A stretch of DNA of 64,000 bases from Oscillospiraceae bacterium. GTDB lineage: Bacteria; Bacillota; Clostridia; Oscillospirales; Ruminococcaceae. Within the stretch, counting starts at the first letter, position 1, and every line of letters begins with the position of its first letter. Shown here in pieces: positions 9,066 to 17,237 of this stretch. Location: NCBI GenBank assembly GCA_021201135.1, contig JAJQGT010000006.1, forward strand, positions 623,548 through 687,547, read 5' to 3'. Under the pieces are notes generated by a model. The model did no database searches. It was not told the DNA's origin and worked only from the letters and a program-made list of their open reading frames with translations. A program made the position numbers and the translations under genes.

Positions 9066-9354
9066 TACACAGTCCTCCGAAAGTAAAATGTTACCTTTAA
9101 TTATACCCGTAAAAGCGCTTATTGTCAATCGTGAAGAGAAAATCTTTCGGGATTTGTTTTCGTATTTTTCTTTGTGCAATATGTACAAATCAGGGCTGAA
9201 ATTGTAACAAAATTGTAATTGTAATTTCTTCCGAAGTGTGATACAATATAATGGATTGAGAAAGCGGAACGGCTTTACAGCTTTTTTAGCCGCTCCCGAA
9301 CCCGAATTTTCAGCTTATTGCTTTAGCTTATTTGCTCTCAGGAGATAAACATAT
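9066..9354. other. Divergent intergenic region upstream of murA
   Basis: AT-rich spacer between two divergent genes. Apart from the murA promoter described separately, I see no ORF, hairpin or riboswitch-like structure. Confidence 0.5.
9219..9247 (+). promoter_or_regulatory. Putative promoter of murA
   Basis: TTGTAA, 17-bp spacer, TACAAT (a TATAAT overlaps 5 bp further on). The untranslated leader to the murA ATG is about 100 nt. Confidence 0.55.
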
Positions 9355-10638
9355 ATGGAAGAAAAATTAGTTATCAACGGCGGAAAGCCCCTTAAGGGCG
9401 ACGTCTATATCAGCGGCGCAAAGAATGCCGCAGTAGCCATTGTTGCCGCAACAATCCTTTGCGACGAGCCCGTTACACTTGAGAATGTCCCCGAAATCGG
9501 CGACATCGGAATCTGCGTCAAAATCCTTTATGAGATGGGCGCAAGCATAAAAATCATCGACAAAAACACCATAAGAATAGACACAAGAGGAATCAGCGAC
9601 CCTGTCGTCCCCTATGAGCTCGCCAGATCTATCCGAGCTTCGAGCTACTTCATGGGAACCCTTCTTGGGCGTTTCAAGAAAGCCGACGTGCCGCTTCCCG
9701 GCGGATGCGACTTGGGAGATCGACCGATTGACCAGCACATCAAGGCATTCAATGCCCTCGGTGCCGAATATTCGCTTGAAGGCGGAATCGTCCGGCTTCG
9801 GGCTGACGAGCTTATCGGAAACCAGATTTACTTTGACAAGCACACCGTCGGCGGAACCATCAACGCAATTTGTGCCGCCGTTAAGGCAAAGGGCTTGACT
9901 GTCATAGAGAATGCGAATAAAGAGCCGCATATTGTCGACCTTGCCAACTTCCTGAACTCCATGGGAGCCGACATCATGGGCGCCGGCACCGACGTTATAA
10001 AGATAAGAGGCGTCGACTACCTCAAGGGTATCACCTATTCCGTAATCCCCGACCAGATTGAAGCCGGAACCTATATGGTTGCCGCCGCCGCCACAAAGGG
10101 CGACGTGTGGGTCAAGAACGTAATCCCGAAGCATCTTGAATCAATCACTGCTAAACTCAGAAAAGTCGGTGCGACGGTTGAAGAATATGACGAATGCGTG
10201 CATGTCTATGTTGACGGTCCGCTTCTCAAAACTACGCTCAAGACCCTTCCCCACCCCGGTTTCCCGACCGATATGCAACCGCAGTTCTCGACTCTTCTGA
10301 CAATCGCCGAAGGGACAAGCGTCGTAACGGACGACATCTTTGACAACCGCTTCAGATATGCAAATGAGCTGAGAAGAATGGGCGCAGACATCACCGTCGA
10401 GGGCACCACAGCCGTCATTCAGGGCGTTTCCGAGCTGAACGGAGCCGCTGTGAGAGCACCCGACCTCCGTGCAGGAATCGCGCTCGTAATCGCAGGTCTC
10501 ATGGCGAACGGAACAACAGTAGTCGAGAACATTTACCACATCGAGAGAGGCTATGAGAACATCGAGGACAAGCTCATGGGGCTCGGTGCCGACATTGTCA
10601 GAGTCAGAGAATACGACACCGTAAAGAGAACCGGCTGA
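9355..10638 (+). CDS. murA: UDP-N-acetylglucosamine 1-carboxyvinyltransferase
   Basis: A 427-residue cytosolic enzyme of the EPSP-synthase fold. It transfers enolpyruvate from PEP to UDP-GlcNAc, the first committed step of peptidoglycan synthesis. Key residues are visible: Lys and Asn in SGAKNAA (Lys23), and the catalytic loop LPGGCDLGDRP with Cys118, the residue attacked by fosfomycin. The full family length is present. GGAGATAAAC precedes the ATG. A terminator follows, so murA may be monocistronic, although yycJ-rlmH lie just downstream on the same strand. Confidence 0.96.
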   Translation: MEEKLVINGGKPLKGDVYISGAKNAAVAIVAATILCDEPVTLENVPEIGDIGICVKILYEMGASIKIIDKNTIRIDTRGISDPVVPYELARSIRASSYFMGTLLGRFKKADVPLPGGCDLGDRPIDQHIKAFNALGAEYSLEGGIVRLRADELIGNQIYFDKHTVGGTINAICAAVKAKGLTVIENANKEPHIVDLANFLNSMGADIMGAGTDVIKIRGVDYLKGITYSVIPDQIEAGTYMVAAAATKGDVWVKNVIPKHLESITAKLRKVGATVEEYDECVHVYVDGPLLKTTLKTLPHPGFPTDMQPQFSTLLTIAEGTSVVTDDIFDNRFRYANELRRMGADITVEGTTAVIQGVSELNGAAVRAPDLRAGIALVIAGLMANGTTVVENIYHIERGYENIEDKLMGLGADIVRVREYDTVKRTG

Positions 10639-10661
10639 TAAAATACCACAGATAATAATTC

Positions 10662-10704
10662 TCCTGCGTATCTCCTTTGCGGGATTTACGCAGGGTTTGT
10701 TTTG
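10662..10704 (+). terminator. Terminator after murA
   Basis: CCTGCGTA ... TACGCAGG stem, followed by GTTTGTTTTG. It overlaps the longest (TTG 10702) start proposed for yycJ, which is one reason to prefer the later start. Confidence 0.65.
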
Positions 10705-10731
10705 CCCAGATTCAGAAAGGGACGTGTCAAG

Positions 10732-11517
10732 TTGTCAAGAATATATCCGCTGTTTTCGTCAAGCTCGGGGAATTCCTGCTTTATTGGAAATCCGAACGAA
10801 GGGATTCTCATAGATGCCGGCTTGAGCTGTCGGAAGCTCACTCAGGCACTGCTGCAGAACGACATCCCCGTAGAAGCGGTAAAAGCCGTCTTCATAACCC
10901 ACGACCACACCGACCACATTGCGGCTCTGAAGGTCTTCAACAAGCACTACGACATCCCCGTCTATGCCTCGGCGAAGACGATGCGCTGGCTCATCGACCG
11001 CGGACATCTGAGCCGTGGATGCTGTCAGCAGGAGGTCGGCGAGGAGATTGTCGTCGGAGATTTCGCGATTAAGTCGTTCAAGACGCCGCACGATGCCATC
11101 GAAAGCGTCGGATATAAGATTGAAATGCCGGACGGCAAGACCTGCGTCTACTGCACAGACCTCGGGCACGTCACAAAAGAGGTCGACGAAAACCTGAGGC
11201 TTGCGGATCTCGTATTCTTAGAATCAAACTACGATGAGAATCTTCTCCGGAACGGTCCCTACCCGTTCGCCTTGAAGCAGAGAATCGCCTCGCCGGACGG
11301 GCATCTTTCGAACAGCGCGAGTGCAAAAGAGCTCCACAGCCTAATAGAAAACGGGCTCACGAAGATAGTTCTGGGACACCTGAGCCGTGAAAACAACACC
11401 CCGCAGATTGCCGAAAATTCGCTTGTGAGGGAGCTCGGGGACGAGTTCACACGGAACCGGGATTACCTTCTGTACATAGCGCCTGTCGAAACAAGCGGAA
11501 TGGCGGTGACCTTCTGA
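10732..11517 (+). CDS. yycJ: MBL-fold metallohydrolase, YycJ/WalJ type
   Basis: A 261-residue metallo-beta-lactamase-fold protein. 'LFSSSSGNSCFIG' is the usual YycJ N-terminus, and the metal motif THDHTDHI (HxHxDH) with later His and Asp residues ('TPHDAIESVGY', 'YCTDLGH', 'VLGHLSREN') completes a di-metal site. WalJ/YycJ is a DNase-like hydrolase linked to cell-wall and replication homeostasis in Firmicutes, where it often lies near rlmH, as here. I place the start at TTG 10732, preceded by AGAAAGGGA. The stop overlaps the rlmH ATG by one base, indicating translational coupling. Confidence 0.85.
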   Translation: MSRIYPLFSSSSGNSCFIGNPNEGILIDAGLSCRKLTQALLQNDIPVEAVKAVFITHDHTDHIAALKVFNKHYDIPVYASAKTMRWLIDRGHLSRGCCQQEVGEEIVVGDFAIKSFKTPHDAIESVGYKIEMPDGKTCVYCTDLGHVTKEVDENLRLADLVFLESNYDENLLRNGPYPFALKQRIASPDGHLSNSASAKELHSLIENGLTKIVLGHLSRENNTPQIAENSLVRELGDEFTRNRDYLLYIAPVETSGMAVTF

Positions 11518-11999
11518 TGAACATATCCATAATCGCTGTCGGAAAACTAAAGGAGAGCTACTGGCGGGAGGCTATAGCGGAATATACGAAGAGAATTTCC
11601 CGATTCGCTCATTTTGAGATTGTGGAGCTCCCCGAGTCAAGGCTTTCCGACAATCCTTCCGACGCCGAGATTTTCTCGGGACTCGAGAATAAGGCGAAAC
11701 TCATGCAACCGTACCTCGAGAAGAAGGGCGCATATAACATCGCCATGTGCGTTGAAGGCAAGCTCATATCGAGCGAGGAGCTTGCAAGCGAAATCGACTC
11801 CGCCGGAGTGAACGGATTCTCAAGCATAAACTTCTTCATCGGCAGTTCCTTCGGACTTTCGGACAGCGTCAAGAAATCCTGCAAACTGAGAATTTCGATG
11901 TCAAGGATGACTCTGCCTCATCAGCTTGCGAGAGTAGTGCTCAGTGAGCAGATTTATAGGGCGTTGACGATTAATGCTGGGATTAGGTATCATAAGTAG
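11517..11999 (+). CDS. rlmH: 23S rRNA (pseudouridine1915-N3)-methyltransferase RlmH
   Basis: A 160-residue SPOUT methyltransferase covering the whole family length. Typical segments are MNISIIAVGKLKESYWREAI at the N-terminus, 'FFIGSSFGLSD' as the SAM-binding knot, and the C-terminal 'MTLPHQLARVVLSEQIYRA'. It methylates pseudouridine 1915 in helix 69 of 23S rRNA as a dimer on the 70S ribosome. TGATG overlap with yycJ. Confidence 0.95.
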   Translation: MNISIIAVGKLKESYWREAIAEYTKRISRFAHFEIVELPESRLSDNPSDAEIFSGLENKAKLMQPYLEKKGAYNIAMCVEGKLISSEELASEIDSAGVNGFSSINFFIGSSFGLSDSVKKSCKLRISMSRMTLPHQLARVVLSEQIYRALTINAGIRYHK

Positions 12000-12172
12000 T
12001 CGCCTTCGGCGACGCGCCACTGCGTGTCGCACCTCTCAGTCAGCCTTCGGCTGACAGCTCCCCTTGACAGGGGAGCCTTTTTGCTTTCTGCACAAACTTT
12101 TGTAAGAACAAAAAAAGCCTCCCCTGAAAGGGGAGGGGGACCGCCACACATAGCGTGGTGGTGGAGGGGTTA
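12000..12172. repeat. Cluster of palindromic repeats (type A and type B copies)
   Basis: Two elements 35-40 bp apart: type A (CTCTCAGTCAGCC-TTCG-GGCTGAC-like hairpin plus GCTCCCC-ttgacA-GGGGAGC, about 12031-12085) and type B (CCTCCCC-tgaa-AGGGGAGG plus a GACCGCCACAC...GTGGTGGT arm and GGAGGGGTT, about 12117-12172). The first hairpin is followed by CTTTTTGC and could end rlmH transcription. Matching copies occur at 1828 and at 51250-51370. The right edge touches the stop of carD. Confidence 0.75.
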
Positions 12173-12679
12173 TCCCTCCATCTCGCAACTGCGAATTATA
12201 TATCCTCTGACATCGGCAGGTTTGATGTTCAGGGCGAAGCCGAGCTCGCCGTAGAGCATATCCTCGGCAATCTTCATGTACCGAAGGTCGACAGCCGGAA
12301 CGTTCTTCTTCTCGGCGACAAGCTCCTTCTGCTTCTCGAAGACGTGCTTGATAATGCTGATGAGCTTTTCGCACTCGTGAGTCTTGACAAGGGACTTGTA
12401 GAACTCCATCGCGAGCTTCGAATCCCTTGGGACGTCAAGAACGGGGCTTATCTCGGTTATTCTTGAAATCAGTGCCTCGGCGTTTTCCTTTGATATGACC
12501 TTACGCATAAGAATGGTTGAATCGGTCGGTGTGTAAATTTTGCCCTTTCTGTAGAAGGGCACGAGAGTGTAATACTCCTTCTGCTTATCCAGCCCCGATA
12601 TCGAGGGCTTGCCGATGTCTTCAACCCTGCAAACGCCTTCGTTGCCATAAACAACGTAATCATTCACACAAAACATCAT
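12170..12679 (-). CDS. CarD-family transcriptional regulator
   Basis: A 169-residue protein: an N-terminal Tudor-like RNA-polymerase-interaction domain ('VNDYVVYGNEGVCRVEDI', 'YYTLVPFY', 'KIYTPTD') and a C-terminal helical domain. CarD-like proteins bind the RNAP beta subunit and modulate open-complex stability. AGAGGTAG precedes two adjacent ATG codons. It is transcribed alone, divergent from thyA. The last codons abut the type B palindromic repeat. Confidence 0.85.
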   Translation of the reverse strand: MMFCVNDYVVYGNEGVCRVEDIGKPSISGLDKQKEYYTLVPFYRKGKIYTPTDSTILMRKVISKENAEALISRITEISPVLDVPRDSKLAMEFYKSLVKTHECEKLISIIKHVFEKQKELVAEKKNVPAVDLRYMKIAEDMLYGELGFALNIKPADVRGYIIRSCEMEG

Positions 12680-12788
12680 TACTACCTCTTTACTGTCTGT
12701 ATTTCAATTACTATGAGTTAATTATAGCACATTTCAGCCTAAAATTCCAGAGGCAATTTGCACAAAATGAAAAAAATTATTAGCTTTC

Positions 12789-12822
12789 CGCCGTGATTCT
12801 ACGCTGTTTGACGGCGTTTTTT
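12789..12822 (+). terminator. Orphan terminator-like hairpin before thyA promoter
   Basis: CGCCGT ... ACGGCG followed by TTTTTT. No plus-strand gene ends nearby; it may insulate thyA or act on stray transcripts. Confidence 0.45.
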
Positions 12823-12830
12823 ATGAAGAC

Positions 12831-12858
12831 TTGACAGGCGTGTTATAATAATTATAGA
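12831..12858 (+). promoter_or_regulatory. Promoter of thyA-folA
   Basis: TTGACA, 16-bp spacer, TATAGA, 16 bp before the thyA start. Confidence 0.6.
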
Positions 12859-12874
12859 ATGAGAGGTGTGTGCT

Positions 12875-13780
12875 ATGTCAAAGTGGGACGATGAATATGT
12901 CCGCCTTTTGAAGAAAATAAGACAGGACGGCATCGAGGTCGAAAACCGCACAGGCGTCAACTCGGTGAAGATTCCTTCGTGGCATTTTTCACTCGATATT
13001 GGCGAGGAGTTCCCTGTTCTTACAACGAAGCAGCTTTTTATCCGTCAGGCGGTGCTCGAAATGCTCTGGATTTATCAGGCGCAGTCGAACGACGTGAGAT
13101 GGCTTCAAGAGAGAAACGTCAACATCTGGAACGAATGGGAGATTGACGAGGACGGCTTCTGGACTGCCACTCAGATGGTTCCGGACGGAAACGGCGGGCT
13201 TGTCAGAAAAGAAATTAGAAAAGAATTCGGCAAGGAATGGGCGCACACCATCGGCACAGCCTACGGCTGGATTGTCCGAAAGTTCGGGCTCATTGACGAG
13301 CTCATAAATAAGCTCAAGTACAATAGAACCGACCGGCGGATGGTCATGTCGCTGTGGCAGAACGACTATCTCGAGACGGCGGTTCTCCCCTCCTGCGTTT
13401 GGAGCAGTGAGTGGGATGTCACGGACGGAAAACTCAACGCCTGGGTTCATCAGAGAAGCTGTGACGTGCCTTTGGGACTTCCCTTCAATGTGACTCAGTA
13501 TTCGGTGCTTCTCTGCATGCTGGCGCAGGTCGCAGGGCTCAAACCGGGAACGCTCGACTGGTCCATAAAGGATGCGCACATCTATGTCAACCAGATTTCC
13601 GGCATCGACGAGCAGATCCGGCGCTATGACGAGAACGGCGGAGGATACCCTGCCCCGAAGCTCTGGCTGAACCCCGAGGTCGACGATTTCTATAAGTTCG
13701 ACAACTCGGCGGATTGCCTTGACGTCAAGCTCGTGGATTATCGGCACATGGGGAAGATTTCCTTCCCGATTGCGCAGTGA
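12875..13780 (+). CDS. thyA: Thymidylate synthase (ThyA, Bacillus phi3T-like subtype)
   Basis: A 301-residue enzyme that methylates dUMP to dTMP with methylene-tetrahydrofolate. 'ENRTGVNSVKIPSWHFSLDI' and 'FPVLTTKQLF' are the N-terminal folate/dUMP region. The active-site Cys lies in LPSCVWSSEW instead of the common PPCH, like the TPCVYETQW of the Bacillus ThyA/phi3T branch. 'RSCDVPLGLPFNVTQY' (RSxDxxLGxPFN) and DAHIY are conserved. ATG 12875 follows GAGAGGTG; the ORF track starts at a GTG 9 bases earlier. folA follows after 12 bp, so cofactor recycling is in the same operon. Confidence 0.93.
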   Translation: MSKWDDEYVRLLKKIRQDGIEVENRTGVNSVKIPSWHFSLDIGEEFPVLTTKQLFIRQAVLEMLWIYQAQSNDVRWLQERNVNIWNEWEIDEDGFWTATQMVPDGNGGLVRKEIRKEFGKEWAHTIGTAYGWIVRKFGLIDELINKLKYNRTDRRMVMSLWQNDYLETAVLPSCVWSSEWDVTDGKLNAWVHQRSCDVPLGLPFNVTQYSVLLCMLAQVAGLKPGTLDWSIKDAHIYVNQISGIDEQIRRYDENGGGYPAPKLWLNPEVDDFYKFDNSADCLDVKLVDYRHMGKISFPIAQ

Positions 13781-13792
13781 GGAGACAAGCGT

Positions 13793-14263
13793 ATGATTAA
13801 GATTGTTGCGGCTGTCGGGAAAAACCGGGAACTCGGGCGAAATAATTCGCTCATCTGGCACCTTCCGACGGATATGAAGCTTTTCAGAGCCGAAACCCTC
13901 GGGCAGACGGTTGTAATGGGAAGGCTTACATACCTTTCAATCGGCAGACCTCTCCCCAAGAGAAGAAATATAGTGATTACAAGAGACAAGAGCCTTAAGA
14001 TTGACGGCGTTGAAACGGCGGGCTCGCTTGAGCAAGCGTTTGAGCTCTGCAATAGTGATTGCTGTGTCATCGGCGGGGCGCAGGTGTACTCGCAGGCTTT
14101 AGAGCTCGCCGGCGAGCTTGTTCTCACCGAAATAGATGCCGAATGTCCCGAAGCGGACGCTTTCTTCCCGGAATTCGATAAGACGAAGTATCAGGCTGAG
14201 ATTGCGGCTGAGGGTGAGGATGACGGGATAGCGTTCAGGCAGGTAAGGTATAAGAAAATCTGA
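13793..14263 (+). CDS. folA: Dihydrofolate reductase
   Basis: A 156-residue enzyme reducing dihydrofolate with NADPH. Landmarks are MIKIVAAVGKNRELG, the folate segment WHLPTDMKLFRAET (with the acidic Asp), VVMGRLTYLSIG, and IGGAQVY before the C-terminal strands. Usual length. It lies 12 bp after thyA, the reaction that produces dihydrofolate, so the pair forms a functional unit. A bidirectional terminator follows. Confidence 0.95.
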   Translation: MIKIVAAVGKNRELGRNNSLIWHLPTDMKLFRAETLGQTVVMGRLTYLSIGRPLPKRRNIVITRDKSLKIDGVETAGSLEQAFELCNSDCCVIGGAQVYSQALELAGELVLTEIDAECPEADAFFPEFDKTKYQAEIAAEGEDDGIAFRQVRYKKI

Positions 14264-14274
14264 CACAAAAACAA

Positions 14275-14305
14275 CCCCTTCCAACAAACCGGAAGGGGCT
14301 TTATT
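14275..14305. terminator. Bidirectional terminator between folA and the P-type ATPase
   Basis: CCCCTTCC aacaaacc GGAAGGGG with CTTTATT on the plus side and TTGTTTTTG on the minus side; it serves both convergent genes. Confidence 0.8.
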
Positions 14306-14315
14306 ATGCTTACTG

Positions 14316-16364
14316 TCAGTCCTTCGGCAGGGTCAGGTCCATCTTTTTGATTCTGACGCTGTTGAAGAGGACGGCGACGGTGGAGACGGCGAGGCAGACA
14401 AGGCAGATGAACGCGTCTATCGTCGGGTTGGAGATTATGAACGGCGAGAACGCCATTATCGGAACCGTTACGGCGTTGAATATCATTCCGAAGAGGAAGT
14501 TCGAGGAAATAGTCTTCTTCGTCTCGGAAGAGATTCTGACGGCATTGGAGGCATCCCGGAGGTCGTTCTTGAGAAGAACTATATCGGAGGCTTCGAGCGC
14601 AACGTCCGAGCCGTCCTTCATCGAAATTCCGACATCGGCAGCGGCAAGGGCAAGAGCGTCGTTGGAGCTGTCCCCTATCATCGCGACGGTTCTTCCGCCG
14701 TAGCGGAGCTTACGGATCATCTCGGCTTTCTTTGACGGCGAAACGTTTTCGGCATGGTCATAGACTCCGATTTCCTCGGCGACCGATTTGCCGGTGCCCT
14801 GGCTGTCACCGGTGACCATTATTGTGCGGATTCCGAGCTTGGCGAGACGTTCAACCCCCGCTTTGCTCGTCGGCTTGAGCTTGTCCTGAAATGCGATTGC
14901 ACCTATCGGTGTGCCGTTCCTGGTGACGGCGGCTATCGTCTTGCCATCGTCGCTTAAATGCTGGCAGACGGCGGCGTAGCCCTCAAATTCATCGATAAAC
15001 ACCGCATCCGCTCTTCCGACGGAAACGTTATCCTCCTCGATAACGCCCTTGACTTCGAAGCCCTCAACCGATTCGAAAACGTCGCAATCAAGCGGCTCGA
15101 TGTCATTCTTCTTGGCATAGTCTAAAACCGCCGAAGCAATCGGATGGGTTGAGTGGGACTCAAGAGAAGCGGCTATCATGACGACCTCTACGGCGTCGGT
15201 GCCGAACGGGATAACGTCGGTGACAAAAGGCTTGCCGACGGTGATGACGCCGGTCTTGTCCATGACGACGGTGTTGATAGACTCAATCTTTTCGAGCGCA
15301 GAAGGGCTCTTATAAACAACGCCTTCACGCTCGCCACGGGAAACGGCGGCATTCACGGCAAACGGGATTGCGAATCCGACCGCACATGGGCAGGACGTGA
15401 GAAGCATCCTCTCAAGGACTTCAAGAGACCTTGCGAAATCGCCCGAAGCCATCAGCCAGATAAAGAAGACCAGAACCGACACTCCGACGACGCACAAAGA
15501 ATAAACCCTCTCATCTCTCTGGAGGTGAGTATAGACCTTCGAATCGGTGCTCTTGACCGCCTCAGCATTGCGGGCGGCGATTATCATCTTGCCGAGGTTC
15601 GACTCGTCACCGAGAACTTCCGCTCGGATTGTTATAAATCCGCTCCGGCAGACGGTTCCCGCAAAAATCCTGTCATCGACCGTTTTCTCAACCGGAATTG
15701 TTTCGCCGGTGAAGAGGCTTTCGTCAACGCCGGCTCTTCCCGAAAGAACCGAGCCGTCGCAAGGGAAGCTCTGCCCGGGCTGGATGAGAATCGTATCGCC
15801 CTCGGAAATCTCCGAGACGGAGACGGTATATTCAACATTGTTTCTTACAACAGTGACGTTCTTCGGGAAAAGCTCCCGGAGCTTGTCGGCAGTCGAACCC
15901 TTTGACTTGTTCAGCTTCTCCTCGAGATACTCAGCCCACATCATGAAAAGTATTATCACGGCGCAGGCCTCGAAGTGGATTCTGTCGGCGTATTCCTCGC
16001 GGCTGATTATTACCATGACGAGGGAATAGAAAGAAGTCGCCGTCGCGAGAGTTGTCGCAATCGCCGCAAGGCTGTCGATGTTCGGATTGAATTTTACGAG
16101 CCTTCCGAAACCGCGGATATAAATTTCCTTCCCCAGAAACAGAATAGGAACGAACAGCGCAAGCCGCACAAGCGACATTATCGCCACGTTTTCGTCAAGG
16201 AACGGAATCGGCAGACCGAACGCCCTCACTCCCGCAAGATAGAGAAGCAAGAGAGTGAGAACCAGAACGCCGGCTATGCCTCCGCGAGTGATTGAATGAC
16301 CGGGTTCTTTTGATTTTTTATTCGAAACAGGAACGACTTTTTTTGCCGCATCGTTACCTTCCAT
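14316..16364 (-). CDS. P1B-type heavy-metal ATPase lacking a metal-binding N-terminal domain
   Basis: A 682-residue transporter. Paired N-terminal helices, the A-domain motif LFTGET, the intramembrane CPC (SCPCAVGFAIPFA), the phosphorylation site DKTG, and HP in 'SHSTHPIASAV' are all visible. CPC places it with Cu+/Ag+-type pumps. It has no HMA (CxxC) domain. Two near-invariant motifs are altered: DKTGT reads DKTGVIT and GDGxND reads GDSSNDALAL; the phosphorylated Asp and the hinge acids remain. The copper-type helix 7/8 motifs (YN, MSxS) appear as FN and STVAV. Export of a soft metal is likely but the ion is uncertain. ATG 16364 is chosen for its AAGGGGTGA ribosome site. Confidence 0.82.
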   Translation of the reverse strand: MEGNDAAKKVVPVSNKKSKEPGHSITRGGIAGVLVLTLLLLYLAGVRAFGLPIPFLDENVAIMSLVRLALFVPILFLGKEIYIRGFGRLVKFNPNIDSLAAIATTLATATSFYSLVMVIISREEYADRIHFEACAVIILFMMWAEYLEEKLNKSKGSTADKLRELFPKNVTVVRNNVEYTVSVSEISEGDTILIQPGQSFPCDGSVLSGRAGVDESLFTGETIPVEKTVDDRIFAGTVCRSGFITIRAEVLGDESNLGKMIIAARNAEAVKSTDSKVYTHLQRDERVYSLCVVGVSVLVFFIWLMASGDFARSLEVLERMLLTSCPCAVGFAIPFAVNAAVSRGEREGVVYKSPSALEKIESINTVVMDKTGVITVGKPFVTDVIPFGTDAVEVVMIAASLESHSTHPIASAVLDYAKKNDIEPLDCDVFESVEGFEVKGVIEEDNVSVGRADAVFIDEFEGYAAVCQHLSDDGKTIAAVTRNGTPIGAIAFQDKLKPTSKAGVERLAKLGIRTIMVTGDSQGTGKSVAEEIGVYDHAENVSPSKKAEMIRKLRYGGRTVAMIGDSSNDALALAAADVGISMKDGSDVALEASDIVLLKNDLRDASNAVRISSETKKTISSNFLFGMIFNAVTVPIMAFSPFIISNPTIDAFICLVCLAVSTVAVLFNSVRIKKMDLTLPKD

Positions 16365-16465
16365 AGTATCACCCCTTATTGACATCAATTATAGCACATT
16401 ATTTGACATAAAGCAACTTATTATCGACAAAAGGTAATCTTTGTCCGTCAAATAAAAAAACTATC

Positions 16466-16494
16466 TTGATATAGCGCCACAAATATGCTATAAT
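16466..16494 (+). promoter_or_regulatory. Near-consensus promoter of the DUF4160-DUF2442 pair
   Basis: TTGATA, exactly 17 bp, TATAAT, then AAAGAGGTGATCTG and the ATG only 21 bp further. A very strong, short-leader promoter for two tiny genes. Confidence 0.85.
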
Positions 16495-16515
16495 AAATGT
16501 GAAAGAGGTGATCTG

Positions 16516-16776
16516 ATGCCGACAATTTGTGCATTCAGAGGTATAAAGATAAGTATTTACTGGAATGACCATATGCCGCCGCATTTTCACGCGACCTACG
16601 GCGGTTCCGAGGTGCTAGTATCAATAGAAGAGCTTGAAGTTCTTGAAGGGACGATGCCCTCAAAACAGCTTAAAATGCTTTTGGGTTGGGCGGCATTTCA
16701 TCAGGAAGAGCTGAGAGAGAATTGGGAGCTTGCAAGACAAAAACAGGGCTTATTCTCCATCGAGCCCTTGAAGTAA
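16516..16776 (+). CDS. DUF4160 domain protein
   Basis: An 86-residue protein with the DUF4160 signature: MPTICAFRGIKISIYWNDHMPPHFHA, then 'LEVLEGTMPSKQLKMLLGWA' and 'HQEELRENWELA'. The HMPPHFHA motif is the family hallmark and could bind metal. Molecular function is not established. It is the first of a two-gene unit with a DUF2442 protein 20 bp downstream, a recurrent pairing listed among predicted toxin-antitoxin-like modules; that role is not shown here. Confidence 0.88.
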   Translation: MPTICAFRGIKISIYWNDHMPPHFHATYGGSEVLVSIEELEVLEGTMPSKQLKMLLGWAAFHQEELRENWELARQKQGLFSIEPLK

Positions 16777-16796
16777 AGTAGATTTGAGGTGAGATT

Positions 16797-17153
16797 ATGT
16801 CCGGAAGTATTGAATACTATCTGTCCAAAGGCTTTGACAGGAAAGCCGCAGAATATTTTGCGGCTGGAAGAAGGCGGATTTCCGATGTTTCGGCAAATGA
16901 CGACTATACTTTGACCATACTCTTTGATAACGGCGAAAGACGACTTTTGGATGTAAAAACTCTGATTTTAGGTGGCAACGCATTCAGCGCGCTTTCTGAC
17001 AAAGAGACATTCAAGAGGGTCTACTTGGATGATAGTAGAAGCATTTCCTGGGATATTGACCCGAACGTCGACAGTAGCGTCGTATGGGAAAACAAAATCG
17101 ACCTTTGTCCAGACTGTTGTTATATGGATAGCGTGCCTGTCTCCGAAAATTAA
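16797..17153 (+). CDS. DUF2442 domain protein
   Basis: A 118-residue protein. Residues about 25-110 hold the DUF2442 pattern: 'ISDVSANDDYTLTILFDNGERRLLDVK', 'FKRVYLDDSRSISWDIDPNVDSS' and 'WENKIDLCPDCCY'. The N-terminal stretch 'YYLSKGFDRKAAEYFAAGRRR' is an additional helical segment seen in the longer versions. It follows its DUF4160 partner with a GAGGTGAG ribosome site. Function unknown; the partner pairing is the main clue. Confidence 0.85.
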   Translation: MSGSIEYYLSKGFDRKAAEYFAAGRRRISDVSANDDYTLTILFDNGERRLLDVKTLILGGNAFSALSDKETFKRVYLDDSRSISWDIDPNVDSSVVWENKIDLCPDCCYMDSVPVSEN

Positions 17154-17167
17154 ATCATACAAAGTAA

Positions 17168-17208
17168 ACGCTCTTGATAGAACTATGAATTCTATCAAGA
17201 GCGTTTTC
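17168..17208 (+). terminator. Terminator after DUF2442
   Basis: ACGCTCTTGATAGA ... TCTATCAAGAGCGT, a 14-bp perfect stem, followed by TTTCT. It may also stop phoR transcription from the other side. Confidence 0.85.
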
Positions 17209-17237
17209 TCACACTACTTATGAAAAGGCTTTTGGCG

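Noticed and set aside
9367-10134. 255-residue minus-strand ORF
   Set aside because: Antisense of murA, no family resemblance.
12989-13861. 290-residue minus-strand ORF
   Set aside because: Antisense of thyA; long only because of codon bias.
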